Source: Cellvibrio sp. KY-GH-1
GTDB lineage: Bacteria > Pseudomonadota > Gammaproteobacteria > Pseudomonadales > Cellvibrionaceae
DNA length: 64,000 bases
Assembly (NCBI RefSeq): GCF_008806975.1
Contig: NZ_CP031728.1
Coordinates: 5,001,501-5,065,500, forward strand
Direction of reading: 5' to 3'
The position numbers and the translations under genes are program-made. Within the stretch, counting starts at the first letter, position 1. Every line of letters begins with the position of its first letter. This document shows positions 18,199-27,629 of this stretch, piece by piece. The notes under the pieces were generated by a model, which ran no database searches, was not told the DNA's origin, and was given only the letters and a program-made list of their open reading frames with translations.

Positions 18199-18226
18199 AA
18201 AAGGGTCGCATGCGGCCCTTTTTTAT
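18199..18226 (+). terminator. Terminator after panD
   Basis: AAGGGTCGCA (18201-18210) is complementary to TGCGGCCCTT (18211-18220) apart from one wobble pair, with six T residues after it. It closes the panC-panD transcript. Confidence 0.88.
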
Positions 18227-18259
18227 TGGGGCCCATGGGTTGAGGTTCGAGATATTATT

Positions 18260-18478
18260 ATGAGTAAGAAAGCTGACGATATCCTCAAGCAATTCGATCT
18301 GCTGCAGGGCGAATCTAGCGAAGAGCAAAAAGAGCACAGCTTGCGCGAGCAGGCGCAGGAGCGCGCAAAAGATCCATTGCATATCAATGCTGGCACTGCA
18401 TTTGATTGGGAAGAAATGGAGGCTTACAAGCGCGAGCTGGCGCGTCTGGATCGCGAAGGTCCTGGCGTTAAAAAATAG
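18260..18478 (+). CDS. Small charged hypothetical protein
   Basis: A 72-residue, very charged and mostly helical protein with no cysteine and no membrane segment. I do not recognise a family. It lies between the panD terminator and acs with no strong ribosome-binding site (GAGG is about 15 bases upstream of the ATG). Codon use resembles that of its neighbours, which supports a real gene. Its function cannot be inferred. Confidence 0.55.
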   Translation: MSKKADDILKQFDLLQGESSEEQKEHSLREQAQERAKDPLHINAGTAFDWEEMEAYKRELARLDREGPGVKK

Positions 18479-18713
18479 TAGTAACTCAAAGCGATCAATA
18501 GCGGCTTGCTGATTATCAAAAGTGATGCACTTTGGTGCGTTGGATTAAAATCAGCCAATTTTTTGCACCATTTGGACAACGTTGTCATTGAGCTTTTAAC
18601 CTCAATCCTGCTAAGCTTGTTGGCTATTGAAGGTGCGGGTTTGAGCTGTCGCAGTTTTCATCCGTCACTGCCCTCCTGATGTAATAACAAGATAACGGCA
18701 AAGAGAGATAAGC

Positions 18714-20651
18714 ATGTCAGAAGTACACCTGTATCCAGTTCCAGAAAGTTTCAAAAAGAACGCCGCCATTGATCTGGCCCGTTACAAGTCCATGTACGAG
18801 CAATCGATCAATTCGCCCGATACTTTCTGGGCAGAGCAGGCCACGGCTTTTCTGACCTGGCAGCAACCCTGGTCGCAGGTCACCAAAAGTGATTTGAAAA
18901 AAGGTGAGGTTTCCTGGTTTGTGGGGGGGAAGCTGAACGTTAGCGTGAACTGTATCGACCGTCATTTGCCAGCGCGAGCCAATCAAACTGCCATTATCTG
19001 GGAAGGTGATGATCCTTCCGAAGATCAATTTATTACTTATCAGGAATTGCATGATCAGGTGTGTCGCTTGGCCAATGCCCTGCGTGAGCGTGGGGTGAAA
19101 AAAGGCGATCGCGTCTGTATCTATATGCCGATGATTCCGGAAGCGGCTTATGCCATGCTCGCCTGTACGCGCATAGGCGCAATCCATTCAATCGTATTTG
19201 GTGGTTTCTCTCCTGAAGCGTTAAAAGACCGTATTCTCGATGCGGATTGCCAGGTAGTAATTACCTCGGACGAAGGCCTGCGCGGCGGCAAGCGCGTTCC
19301 CCTGAAAAAGAATGCCGATGTGGCCCTGGCGCACTGCCCGAAGGTTCACACTTGCATAGTCGTGAAGCGCACTGGTGGCGATATTGCCTGGAACGAGCAG
19401 CGCGATTTCTGGTACGAGGAACTGGTTGAACGTCAGTTGAATAATGCTGAACCGGAAGTGATGGATTCGGAAGATCCGCTGTTTATCCTCTATACATCCG
19501 GCTCTACCGGTAAACCAAAGGGTGTATTGCACACCACCGGTGGTTACTTGCTGCAAGCCGCGATGACCCACAAGTACGTGTTTGATTATCAGGAAGGCGA
19601 TGTTTACTGGTGTACCGCTGATGTGGGTTGGGTAACTGGCCACAGCTATATCGTTTACGGTCCGCTGACTAACGGTGCGACCACCCTGATGTTTGAAGGT
19701 GTGCCGACTTACCCGGATGCGTCCCGCTGCTGGCAAGTTATCGACAAGCACGGTGTAAACAGCTTCTACACAGCGCCTACCGCTATTCGCGCGCTCATGG
19801 GCGCTGGTAACGACTTCGTGACCAAAACCTCGCGCGCCAGTTTGAAGCTTCTGGGTAGCGTCGGCGAGCCGATCAACCCCGAAGCGTGGGAATGGTATTA
19901 CCGCGTGATCGGCGACAGCCGCTGCCCGATTATGGATACCTGGTGGCAAACCGAAACCGGTGCGCACATGCTGACACCATTGCCCGGCGCGATTGGCTTA
20001 AAGCCAGGCTCTGCCACTGTGCCTTTCTTTGGCGTTCAACCGGTATTGCTGGATGCGGAAGGCAAAGAGATTATCGGTGCGGGCGAAGGTAACCTGTGCA
20101 TCAAATCTGCATGGCCAAGCCAAATTCGCACCGTGTTTGGCGATCATCAACGCTGCATTGATACCTATTACAGCACCTATCCAGGCTACTACTTCACCGG
20201 TGACGGCGCGCGTCGCGATGCCGATGGTTACTACTGGATTACCGGTCGCGTCGACGATGTAATCAACGTCTCCGGTCACCGTATGGGCACGGCAGAAGTG
20301 GAAAGCGCTTTGGTGCTGCACGACAAGGTGGCCGAAGCCGCGGTAGTGGGTTACCCGCACGATATCAAAGGTCAGGGCATCTACGCTTATGTAACCTTGA
20401 TGACTGGCGAGCAACCCAGCGATGAACTGAAAAAAGAATTGCTGGCGCTGGTGGTTAAAGAAATCGGCGCAATTGCTCGCCCCGATGTTATCCAGTGGGC
20501 TCCCGGTTTGCCAAAAACCCGCTCGGGAAAAATTATGCGCCGTATTCTGCGTAAGATTGCGGCCAATGAACTGGATTCCCTTGGCGATACTTCGACCCTC
20601 GCTGATCCAGCAGTGGTCAATGAGTTGATTGAGAATCGTGCGAATAAGTAA
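18714..20651 (+). CDS. acs: Acetyl-coenzyme A synthetase
   Basis: Acs activates acetate with ATP and CoA to acetyl-CoA. The 645-residue length is typical. Visible signatures are the AMP-binding loop [11 protein letters not shown] (~259-269), [21 protein letters not shown] and the C-terminal [12 protein letters not shown]606 in the last is the lysine acetylated in related enzymes to switch activity off. Acetate from polysaccharide deacetylation or overflow metabolism would be its substrate. It stands alone, with a 235-base gap upstream and a terminator downstream. Confidence 0.97.
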   Translation: MSEVHLYPVPESFKKNAAIDLARYKSMYEQSINSPDTFWAEQATAFLTWQQPWSQVTKSDLKKGEVSWFVGGKLNVSVNCIDRHLPARANQTAIIWEGDDPSEDQFITYQELHDQVCRLANALRERGVKKGDRVCIYMPMIPEAAYAMLACTRIGAIHSIVFGGFSPEALKDRILDADCQVVITSDEGLRGGKRVPLKKNADVALAHCPKVHTCIVVKRTGGDIAWNEQRDFWYEELVERQLNNAEPEVMDSEDPLFILYTSGSTGKPKGVLHTTGGYLLQAAMTHKYVFDYQEGDVYWCTADVGWVTGHSYIVYGPLTNGATTLMFEGVPTYPDASRCWQVIDKHGVNSFYTAPTAIRALMGAGNDFVTKTSRASLKLLGSVGEPINPEAWEWYYRVIGDSRCPIMDTWWQTETGAHMLTPLPGAIGLKPGSATVPFFGVQPVLLDAEGKEIIGAGEGNLCIKSAWPSQIRTVFGDHQRCIDTYYSTYPGYYFTGDGARRDADGYYWITGRVDDVINVSGHRMGTAEVESALVLHDKVAEAAVVGYPHDIKGQGIYAYVTLMTGEQPSDELKKELLALVVKEIGAIARPDVIQWAPGLPKTRSGKIMRRILRKIAANELDSLGDTSTLADPAVVNELIENRANK

Positions 20652-20695
20652 TCGCTCAGTTTTATGGTCAAGTCATTGCACTGATGACTAGCTTT

Positions 20696-20728
20696 CAAAA
20701 AGGATGCAGAAATGCATCCTTTTTTTAT
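20696..20728 (+). terminator. Terminator after acs
   Basis: AAAAAGGATGCA and TGCATCCTTTTT enclose GAAA, with a T run at the end. It is a clear Rho-independent terminator. Confidence 0.92.
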
Positions 20729-20886
20729 TGCATTTTTTTATCTGTAAATGAAATTCGAAAACATAAAATTGCTTTCATTGTGCTGTTGATTACAGGGTAA
20801 AAATCCGTAAAAACCTGCCATGGTTCAGGAAATTTGGCGCAGTATCTGCCGACTGAAATTCGATGATTTCGATCGGGAAACGCAAG

Positions 20887-22395
20887 ATGATAAAAATAGC
20901 AGCGCAATGGGTGATGATTATGTCGGCAACATTTTCTGGTTTATTGGCACACGCGGAAGCCACGGGTCAATTTTCTGCAAGTCAGGATATCGGCAAGCCG
21001 AGCAAGGCGGGTGCGTTGGTTTACGACGCCGGTTTGCAGCAGTACAAAATAACGGGAACAGCAGGCGAAGTGCGCACTAATGGTGATGTATTTCATTTTG
21101 CCTACACCCAATTAACTGGCGATTTTATTGTGCGCGCGCATCTGGCGTTTACCGGAAAAAACGTTAACGCTCAAACAATTCTTGGTTGGAATTTACGCAC
21201 CAGCCTGGATGCAAGTTCCGCGAGCGTACATGCGCTGGTGCGCAGCGATGGTTTAACATCGTTGCAATTTCGCGCAACTGCTGGCGTCGCTACCGAAGCT
21301 TATCCCATGGCGATAAAAGCGGCGGATGTAATCCAGCTGGAGCGTCGCGGCGATACTTATATTATGAGTGCGGCAAAAATGGGGCAGCCGTTTCAAGTGA
21401 CCTCTGTATCCCATATCAGGCTAGGGGAAAAAATTTACGCTGGCCTCAGTGTGAGTGGGTCGTCTGGTGATCAAATCGAAACCGGCATTTTTTCCAATGT
21501 GCGCATTATTCTTCCGGCAGCGAAAGATTTCCTCCCCTACAAAGATTACATCGGCAGCAATCTGGAAATCATGGATATGGTCACTAAAAACCGCCGCATC
21601 GTGTTTCGCTCACCCGACTCAATTCAAGCGCCCAATTGGACTCAAGACGGCAAAACCCTGATCTATAACTCAAAAGGCTTGCTGTTTAATTTTGATATTA
21701 CCAGTGGAAAAAGTACGGAATTAGAAACAGGCTTTGCCAATAATAACAACAACGACCATGTGCTTTCCTGGAGTGGAAAGTTAATTGGTATTAGCCATCA
21801 CGTAGCCGAAGAAAAAAATCACTCGACGATTTATACGCTGCCCATCAGTGGGTCAAAAGAGCCAACACGCATTACGGCGATCAATGCAGGCCACTCTTAT
21901 TTGCACGGCTTTTCGCCCGATGATAAGTCCATGATTTTTACCGGCGAGCGCAATGGTTTTTACGATATTTTCAGCGTGGATATTGCCACCGGAAAAGAAA
22001 CTCAATTAACGCACACGGAGGCGCTCGATGATGGTTCGGAGTTTAGTCCCGATGGTAAATATATTTATTTCAACTCCGATCGCACCGGCATGATGCAACT
22101 CTGGCGGATGCACGCCGATGGCAGCCATCAACAGCAGCTCACGTTTGATAGCTACAACAATTGGTTTCCCCATGTATCGCCCGACGGCAAGAAAATTGTC
22201 TTTCTTAGCTACATGAACGATATAGATTCCGGTCAGCATCCTTTCTATCGCCATGTGTACTTGCGGGAAATGCCGTTCGACGGCGGGGAGCCTGAAGTTA
22301 TCGCCTATGTCTATGGTGGGCAGGGCACCATCAATGTGCCCAGCTGGTCGCCAGATGGATCACAGATTGCCTTTGTTAGTAATACCCGGCTTTAG
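20887..22395 (+). CDS. Periplasmic TolB-like beta-propeller protein
   Basis: A roughly 500-residue exported protein. The ATG at 20887 gives a proper signal peptide ending near HAEA and has GGGAA about 8 bases upstream; an ATG at 20863 would add eight residues. An N-terminal beta-sandwich (~25-215 of the mature region) precedes PD40/TolB-type blades, visible as repeated FSPDGK-like turns (SPDDKSMIFTG, SPDGKYIYFNSDR, SPDGKKIVFLS, SPDGSQIAFVS). Proteins of this type act in the periplasm, often with polysaccharide or protein degradation, but the role is not defined. It is a single gene, not part of the Tol-Pal operon. Confidence 0.75.
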   Translation: MIKIAAQWVMIMSATFSGLLAHAEATGQFSASQDIGKPSKAGALVYDAGLQQYKITGTAGEVRTNGDVFHFAYTQLTGDFIVRAHLAFTGKNVNAQTILGWNLRTSLDASSASVHALVRSDGLTSLQFRATAGVATEAYPMAIKAADVIQLERRGDTYIMSAAKMGQPFQVTSVSHIRLGEKIYAGLSVSGSSGDQIETGIFSNVRIILPAAKDFLPYKDYIGSNLEIMDMVTKNRRIVFRSPDSIQAPNWTQDGKTLIYNSKGLLFNFDITSGKSTELETGFANNNNNDHVLSWSGKLIGISHHVAEEKNHSTIYTLPISGSKEPTRITAINAGHSYLHGFSPDDKSMIFTGERNGFYDIFSVDIATGKETQLTHTEALDDGSEFSPDGKYIYFNSDRTGMMQLWRMHADGSHQQQLTFDSYNNWFPHVSPDGKKIVFLSYMNDIDSGQHPFYRHVYLREMPFDGGEPEVIAYVYGGQGTINVPSWSPDGSQIAFVSNTRL

Positions 22396-22511
22396 CGATT
22401 GGGGGTGCTTGGGTATGGGAGGGTTTTGTGGCTCTCGCTGCCCAAGACTATCGGATCGGCGCCAAATCCTGCACAATTTGCGTTTCTGATTAGTTGCTTT
22501 CTGTTGTTGCC

Positions 22512-23093
22512 ATGACTGACAAACCTTCCGATTCCGATTTCTTCCTCCAGCAAATGAAAGGGGTAAAGCCCATCAAGGTGGAAGAAAAGGTGGTGCTTGC
22601 TAATCCCCAGCAGGATAAAGCCAGCATTGAAGCCCGCCGCAAAGCCGCAACCGCCGAGTTGGCGAAAGATAAGAATTTTCTTTCCGGCGAGTACATTGAG
22701 CCGGTGGATCCGCTGGCGATCATCGAATTCAAGCGCGATGGGGTGCAGAACGGCGTGTACCGCAATCTGCGCCTGGGTAAATACCAAATCGATGCGCGCC
22801 TGGATTTGCATCATATGACTATCGATCAGGCGCGCAATGCGGTATTCCAATTCATCAAAGACTGCATGACCAATGACATCCGCTGTGCATTAATCACTCA
22901 CGGCAAAGGGGAAGGGCGCAGCCTGCCGGCCCAGATCAAGAGCTGTGTTGCGCATTGGTTGCCGCAATTTGCCGATATTCTCGCCTTCCACTCCGCTCAA
23001 AAGCAGCACGGTTGGGTGGGGGCTACCTATGTGCTCCTGCGCAAGAGCGATAAGAAAAAGCTGGAGACCTGGGAGTTGCACAACAAGCGGTAA
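22512..23093 (+). CDS. Smr-domain protein (SmrA-like)
   Basis: This 193-residue protein has a C-terminal Smr domain (~95-185) showing LDLHHMT, ITHGKG and GWVGATYVLL, the features of small MutS-related nucleases such as E. coli SmrA/YdaL and SmrB. Some Smr proteins cut RNA on collided ribosomes, others nick DNA; which applies here is unknown. The start at 22512 (MTDKPSDSDFF) is conserved-looking; a TTG six codons upstream is also in frame. A terminator follows. Confidence 0.85.
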   Translation: MTDKPSDSDFFLQQMKGVKPIKVEEKVVLANPQQDKASIEARRKAATAELAKDKNFLSGEYIEPVDPLAIIEFKRDGVQNGVYRNLRLGKYQIDARLDLHHMTIDQARNAVFQFIKDCMTNDIRCALITHGKGEGRSLPAQIKSCVAHWLPQFADILAFHSAQKQHGWVGATYVLLRKSDKKKLETWELHNKR

Positions 23094-23139
23094 AGCACTT
23101 CAGGTTACCTCTTAGATTAATTTCTAATTACTTATTCGT

Positions 23140-23178
23140 AAAAACCCGTCTTTTGATTATCAAAAGGCGGGTTTTTTA
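23140..23178 (+). terminator. Terminator after the Smr gene
   Basis: AAAACCCG and CGGGTTTT together with an inner CTTTTGAT/ATCAAAAG stem form a long hairpin ending in T residues. It isolates the following operon from upstream transcription. Confidence 0.92.
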
Positions 23179-23242
23179 TTTTAGGTATCGATAACTCTTT
23201 GTTTAATCGACACTTTTCAATCCTTCGGTCCAACCAATATTT

Positions 23243-23274
23243 ATTACATGTAATATTGATTTGTTACATGTGAT
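23243..23274. promoter_or_regulatory. Candidate operator: tandem TTACATGT elements
   Basis: ATTACATGTAAT (23243-23254) is a perfect 12-base palindrome. The same core TTACATGT begins again 20 bases later (23264), which is two helical turns. They lie 20-50 bases before the first gene of the PspA-flotillin cluster, a position suited to a repressor. The first gene has a ribbon-helix-helix-like N-terminus, so self-regulation is plausible. Confidence 0.5.
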
Positions 23275-23291
23275 GTCTTAATGTAAGCCTC

Positions 23292-23921
23292 ATGCAGAAA
23301 AAATCATCAGCACATTACCAGCGCGAATACCGCAACCGGCTCAGGGAGCAAGGGTTCGTGAAAAAAGAGGTGTGGATTCTCCCGGAGAATGCGCGTCGTC
23401 TTGCCCTTTATGAGATGGAGTTGCGGGTGTCTGCTAAACAGCTTGTTTCCCGTGGGTTTATGCCAGTGAAAGGAGAAAGTCGAATGACCGATGTTGTTAC
23501 CCGTTGGACCACCCCAAGTCTTTACGATGCGCTGAGCAAGGCGGAGTTGTTTGCCAGCAAGCGGGCGGAAATTGAGTTGATTGAAGGGGTGGCGCCTGCG
23601 CTGCATATCACTATGTATGAATACGGAGATCTGCCTTTGTTTGTCACTGTATCAGGTGAGCAGATTGTAGTGGAGGCGACGCTTTGGTCGTTGTCGGAAG
23701 TGACCGACCCGGCGCTATTTAACGAAACCGTGTTGCGCACGCACAAATATTTTCCGTTATCGACAATCAGTTTGGACAAGATTGATGGCGATGACAGCTA
23801 CCACATGTTTGGTGCATTGAGTTCTGCATCGAGTTTGCAGGACGTTGTGTTTGAAATTGAAATTCTGGCTTCCAACGTGATTCAGGCAACCGAAGCCTAT
23901 GGGGACTTTCTTTTGAAATAA
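23292..23921 (+). CDS. DUF2170 (YjfI-like) protein with ribbon-helix-helix-like N-terminus
   Basis: This 209-residue protein opens the cluster. Residues ~65-209 resemble DUF2170, the family of E. coli YjfI encoded beside the PspA paralogue YjfJ. Residues 1-60 are extra: an REYRNRLREQG helix, the strand VKKEVWIL and then a helix. This resembles ribbon-helix-helix DNA-binding proteins of the form YRxRLREqGxxxVxVWVPEE. The in-frame ATG at 23484 has AAGGAGA eight bases before it, an excellent ribosome-binding site, so a 145-residue DUF2170-only protein may also be made. DUF2170 function is not known. The predicted operator just upstream suggests that the long form regulates the operon. Confidence 0.75.
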   Translation: MQKKSSAHYQREYRNRLREQGFVKKEVWILPENARRLALYEMELRVSAKQLVSRGFMPVKGESRMTDVVTRWTTPSLYDALSKAELFASKRAEIELIEGVAPALHITMYEYGDLPLFVTVSGEQIVVEATLWSLSEVTDPALFNETVLRTHKYFPLSTISLDKIDGDDSYHMFGALSSASSLQDVVFEIEILASNVIQATEAYGDFLLK

Positions 23922-23972
23922 ACGCTTTTCTTTAACGGTTTTTAAATTGGAGATATTAACGAGGTAAACCCT

Positions 23973-24668
23973 ATGAATATCTGGTCGAAAATGATTACCG
24001 CCTTGCGCGGTGGTGTGAATGAAGCGGGTGAAGCGATTGTTGACAGTCAGGCATTGCGTATTTTGGATCAAGAAGTGCGCGATGCTGGCGAGGAACTGAA
24101 GCGTTCCAAGGATAGTCTTGCGGAAATTATGGCGCGCCAAAAACTTGCGGAAGAAAAATGCAAGCAGCTGCAGAAAAATATTGAAGAGCATGAAGGCTAC
24201 GCCGCGAAAGCACTCGAAAAAGGTGACGAAAAGCTCGCATTAGAAGTGGCGTCACGCATCGCTGAATTTGAAAATGGCCTTGCTTCGGAACAAGAAGCTT
24301 CCGAAGGTTTTGCGCAAAGTGTCACCAAGTTGCGCGCGGCGATTGATCAGGCTGAGAAGAATATCAAGCGCTTGAAGCAGCAGGTTGACACAGTAAAGGC
24401 CACTGAAAATGTTCAGCGTGCGCAAGCCGCCGTTGCTGAACGTCATAGTGGTTCTGATTCTAAAATGCGTACCGCAATGGAGTCGCTTGAGCGCATTAAA
24501 GAGCGGCAAGCATTAAAAGATGCGCAATTTAAAGCGGCGGATGAAATGGCTAAAACCAGTGGTGATGATTCGCTTAAAGCGAAATTGGAAGCTGCGGGAA
24601 TCACCACTAATGGTCCGTCGGCCGAAGATATCCTTGCGCGCATTAAAAATAAAAAGGCACCTGAATAA
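23973..24668 (+). CDS. PspA/IM30-family protein (YjfJ-like)
   Basis: The 231-residue protein is almost wholly coiled-coil helix with an amphipathic N-terminus (MNIWSKMITALRGG), the pattern of PspA and IM30. These proteins polymerise on stressed or curved inner membrane and are structural relatives of ESCRT-III. Its position after a DUF2170 gene matches the E. coli yjfI-yjfJ order, so I call it the YjfJ type and not the pspABC type; no pspB, pspC or pspF is nearby. GAGG precedes the ATG. A partner role with the flotillin and the giant ATPase is inferred from the operon. Confidence 0.85.
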   Translation: MNIWSKMITALRGGVNEAGEAIVDSQALRILDQEVRDAGEELKRSKDSLAEIMARQKLAEEKCKQLQKNIEEHEGYAAKALEKGDEKLALEVASRIAEFENGLASEQEASEGFAQSVTKLRAAIDQAEKNIKRLKQQVDTVKATENVQRAQAAVAERHSGSDSKMRTAMESLERIKERQALKDAQFKAADEMAKTSGDDSLKAKLEAAGITTNGPSAEDILARIKNKKAPE

Positions 24669-24723
24669 TTCGGGTGCTTTTGAAATTGGTAAGTTACGGG
24701 CAGAAAATACAAGGCAATAACCA

Positions 24724-25398
24724 ATGAACGATTTCTTGCTAACCATTTTTAGCTTTCCAACGGTGCTATACACCATCATTTTAATGGTGGCGGCAATCTA
24801 CTGGTTGTGCGCCGCATTTGGATTAGTGGACCTGGAATTGTTAGATGTGGATGCCTCAGGTTTAGAGGGGCAGTTGCATGCGCACGCTGAGCACACCTTT
24901 GCGGAGACCTTCGCTGGAATTCTATTGCGATTGGGTCTCAATGGTGTTCCGGTGACTCTGGTGGTTTCAATAATTGCGGTCGTTGGTTGGCTTATAAGCT
25001 ACTACCTCAGCTATATGGAATTGGTTCTTTTGGGGTATGGCTGGGTAAGATTTATTGTCGGTGTGCCAATTCTCATATTTTCGTTTTACCTGGCAATTTT
25101 AGGAACTGCGCAAGTTATCAAACCTCTACGTAAGTTGTTTGCAAAAGTGGAGCAGAACACAGAGAAAAAAATATTGGGTCAAACGGCAATTGTGCGTTCA
25201 TCGAAAATCGATAGTGTTTCAGGAGAGGTAAATTTTGATGACGGCGGTGCAGGTTTGATATTGAAGGCGAGATCCCATGGTCCGGAGGTATTCGGACGAG
25301 GGGATAGAGTGGTTTTGTTGGAGTACAATGCAGATGAGCATTTTTACCGGGTAATTTCGGAAGAAGAGTTTTTGGGTAAATCTGTAATCAACGATTAA
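24724..25398 (+). CDS. YqiJ-like inner-membrane protein with OB-fold
   Basis: The 224-residue protein has hydrophobic segments at about 8-34, 78-96 and 104-130, then a soluble C-terminal beta domain (~150-224) typical of the NfeD/YqiJ OB-fold. NfeD-like proteins are nearly always encoded beside flotillins, as here, and are thought to partner them at membrane microdomains. It starts 55 bases after the PspA gene and ends 32 bases before the flotillin gene. The ribosome-binding site is weak. Confidence 0.8.
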   Translation: MNDFLLTIFSFPTVLYTIILMVAAIYWLCAAFGLVDLELLDVDASGLEGQLHAHAEHTFAETFAGILLRLGLNGVPVTLVVSIIAVVGWLISYYLSYMELVLLGYGWVRFIVGVPILIFSFYLAILGTAQVIKPLRKLFAKVEQNTEKKILGQTAIVRSSKIDSVSGEVNFDDGGAGLILKARSHGPEVFGRGDRVVLLEYNADEHFYRVISEEEFLGKSVIND

Positions 25399-25430
25399 TA
25401 AACACGTAACGAGATAAAAGGAGTAGGGCA

Positions 25431-27422
25431 ATGTTTGATGCTGCGATGGCTGCACCGGCGTTAACGATCGGTTTTTTTGTTGTTCTGGTGTTATTTGGTT
25501 TCGCCGGAATACTTAATGCTTTCTATTACAAGGTCGCCCAGGGTACGGCGTTAATCGTGAACGACACCACATCAACGCCTAAAGTACATTTCACGGGCGC
25601 TTTAGTTTGGCCAATTATTCATAAAAAAGAGCTTATGAATATTTCCTTGATTACTCTGGAAGTAGACCGCCGCGGCCGTGATGGATTGATCTGTAAAGAT
25701 AACTTACGAGCGGATATTTCTGTTGCGTTTTACCTGCGTGTTAATGAAACACCTCAGGACGTATTGCGTGTGGCGAAAGCTATAGGTGCAGAACGGGCAT
25801 CGGACCGTGAGGCAGTGGAGTTGCTGTTCGCAGCAAAATTTTCAGAAGCGTTGAAGACTGTAGGCAAGCAAATTGAATTTATTCAGTTGTTTGAGAATCG
25901 CATGGAGTTTCGTGAAAAAATTATTCAGGTGATCGGCGATGATCTGAATGGTTACGTATTGGAAGATGTAGCAATTGATTATATCGAACAAACTCCTAAG
26001 GCGTCATTAGATCCAAATAATATTCTGGATGCAGAAGGTATCAAGAAAATCACAGAATTGACAGCGGCTCAAAACGTGCGCACTAACATTCTTGAGCGTG
26101 ACGAAGAGCTGGCGATCAAGAAAAAGAATGTAGAAACCACTGAGGCCATGCTGGCGCTGGAGCGTCAACAGGCGGATGCCGAAGCGCGTCAAAAACGTGA
26201 GATTGCCTCCATTCAAGCGCGTGAAGAAGCCGAAACCAAAAAGGTACAGGAAGAAGAGCGCCGCAAATACGAGCAAACTGCGATTCAGGTAGCGCAGGAT
26301 TTGTCAGTGCAAACTGAAAACCAGAAGCGCGAAATTGAAGTCGCCGAACAAAATCGCCTCCGTGCCGTTGCTATCGAACAAGAGAAAGTCACTCGCGCAC
26401 GTGATCTCGAAGTGGTTGCACGCAAACGCGAAGTAGAGCTGCAAACTATTGAGGCGGAAAAAGCCATTGAGCTGCAAAAGAAAGAAATCGCCAATGTGAT
26501 TCGTGAGCGTGTTGTTGTCGATAAAACCGTAGCCATCGAAGAAGAGCGTATTAAAGAGGTACGCGAAGTTTCTGATGCGGATCGCAAGAAGCAAGTTCAA
26601 GTTTTAGCGGCTGAGGCGGCGGCAGAAGAAGAAAAAGTGAAACAAGTGAAAGCGGCAGAAGCGGAAGAACTTTCGGCCAAACACAAAGCCAGCGAAATTA
26701 TGACTATGGCGCAAGCCAAGCTGGAAGCTTCTTCCAAAGAAGCGGAAGCCATGAAAAAGTTGGCCGAAGGTATTCAGGCAGAGCGTGCAGCGCCCGGTTT
26801 GGCGGATGCCAAGGTCCAGGAAGCCAAAGCAACCGCACTGGAAAAAGAAGGTGTGGCTGAGGCGAGCGTGATTCGTGCAAAAGGCACCGCCAATGCTGAA
26901 GCTGGCAAAGCAGAAGCGGAAGTGATTGCCGCGAAAGGTCACGCCGAAGCAGATGTAATTGCGACTAAGGGTACTTCTGAAGCGACCGCGAAAAAAGAAG
27001 TTGGTTTGGCGGGTGCAGAAGTGACTCGTGAACAATTCAAAGCAGAAGCGGACGGTTTGACCGAGAAGTTCGAGGCGATGAATGCCATGAGTGAAAACGC
27101 GCGCTCACACGAAGAATTCCGTATGGGCCTGGAAACGTCACTCAAAGAAACCTTGGCCAGTATTGCTGCCGGTAAAGAAATCGCGAAAGAAAATGCGGAA
27201 ATTCTCGCGATTGCCCTGCAGAAAGCCCATATCGATATTGTGGGTGGTGAAGCACAATTCTTTGATAACTTTGCCAAGTCCTTATCGATTGGCAAAGCCA
27301 TTGATGGTCTCGCGGGCAAGAGTGGGGTGATTCAGGCAGTGCTGGATCGCTTTATCAATAAACCCGCGGTAGCAGCGCCGGCGGCGAAAGAAAAAGCGGA
27401 AGATGTAGAGGTTGTTGGTTAA
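25431..27422 (+). CDS. Flotillin-family protein (YqiK-like)
   Basis: The 663-residue membrane scaffold protein has one N-terminal hydrophobic segment (~10-32), an SPFH/Band 7 domain (~35-200) and a very long coiled-coil region rich in A, E and K (~205-600). The latter includes repeated A-K-G and EAE patterns (~480-560) as in flotillins. A C-terminal region ends in an alanine-rich tail. Flotillins organise membrane microdomains. E. coli YqiK pairs with YqiJ, the same pair as here. GGAG lies about 8 bases before the start. Confidence 0.88.
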   Translation: MFDAAMAAPALTIGFFVVLVLFGFAGILNAFYYKVAQGTALIVNDTTSTPKVHFTGALVWPIIHKKELMNISLITLEVDRRGRDGLICKDNLRADISVAFYLRVNETPQDVLRVAKAIGAERASDREAVELLFAAKFSEALKTVGKQIEFIQLFENRMEFREKIIQVIGDDLNGYVLEDVAIDYIEQTPKASLDPNNILDAEGIKKITELTAAQNVRTNILERDEELAIKKKNVETTEAMLALERQQADAEARQKREIASIQAREEAETKKVQEEERRKYEQTAIQVAQDLSVQTENQKREIEVAEQNRLRAVAIEQEKVTRARDLEVVARKREVELQTIEAEKAIELQKKEIANVIRERVVVDKTVAIEEERIKEVREVSDADRKKQVQVLAAEAAAEEEKVKQVKAAEAEELSAKHKASEIMTMAQAKLEASSKEAEAMKKLAEGIQAERAAPGLADAKVQEAKATALEKEGVAEASVIRAKGTANAEAGKAEAEVIAAKGHAEADVIATKGTSEATAKKEVGLAGAEVTREQFKAEADGLTEKFEAMNAMSENARSHEEFRMGLETSLKETLASIAAGKEIAKENAEILAIALQKAHIDIVGGEAQFFDNFAKSLSIGKAIDGLAGKSGVIQAVLDRFINKPAVAAPAAKEKAEDVEVVG

Positions 27423-27629
27423 GTAACCTACCTGGCATTTTTAACCCCTCCCTAACCCTCCCCTTGTCAGGGGAGGGAATTGTACGTGCTCTGCATTAAG
27501 AGTGGAGTTGTATTTTCCCTGTTGGGACAAGCTTCATTTTATATTTAGCAGGTAGTCAAACCCCACCCACTTTTTAAAGGAGTGGCTAGCTAGGGGTCGT
27601 CTTGGTTGAAGGTAAAAAAGGAAAAATCC
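27423..27629. repeat. GC-rich inverted-repeat elements inside the cluster
   Basis: This 207-base spacer between flotillin and the giant ATPase is the largest in the operon. CCCTCCCC (27456-27463) pairs with GGGGAGGG (27470-27477). A second element around 27565-27597 contains CCACTTTTTAAAGGAGTGG flanked by ACCCC and GGGGT. Similar CCCTCCCCTTG wording occurs at 37813-37893. These look like dispersed intergenic repeats. They may act as mRNA processing or attenuation points within the operon. Confidence 0.6.

Noticed and set aside
19221..19967. 248-codon frame opposite acs
   Set aside because: Antisense shadow of a conserved enzyme; no independent support.
23256..23284. TTGATT-N17-TAATGT as a promoter for the DUF2170 gene
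   Set aside because: It would place the transcription start at or next to the ATG and leave no leader; the true promoter is probably further upstream.
26040..27100. Repeated A/E/K codons in the flotillin gene considered as a DNA repeat
   Set aside because: The repetition follows from the coiled-coil protein sequence and has no exact DNA periodicity.
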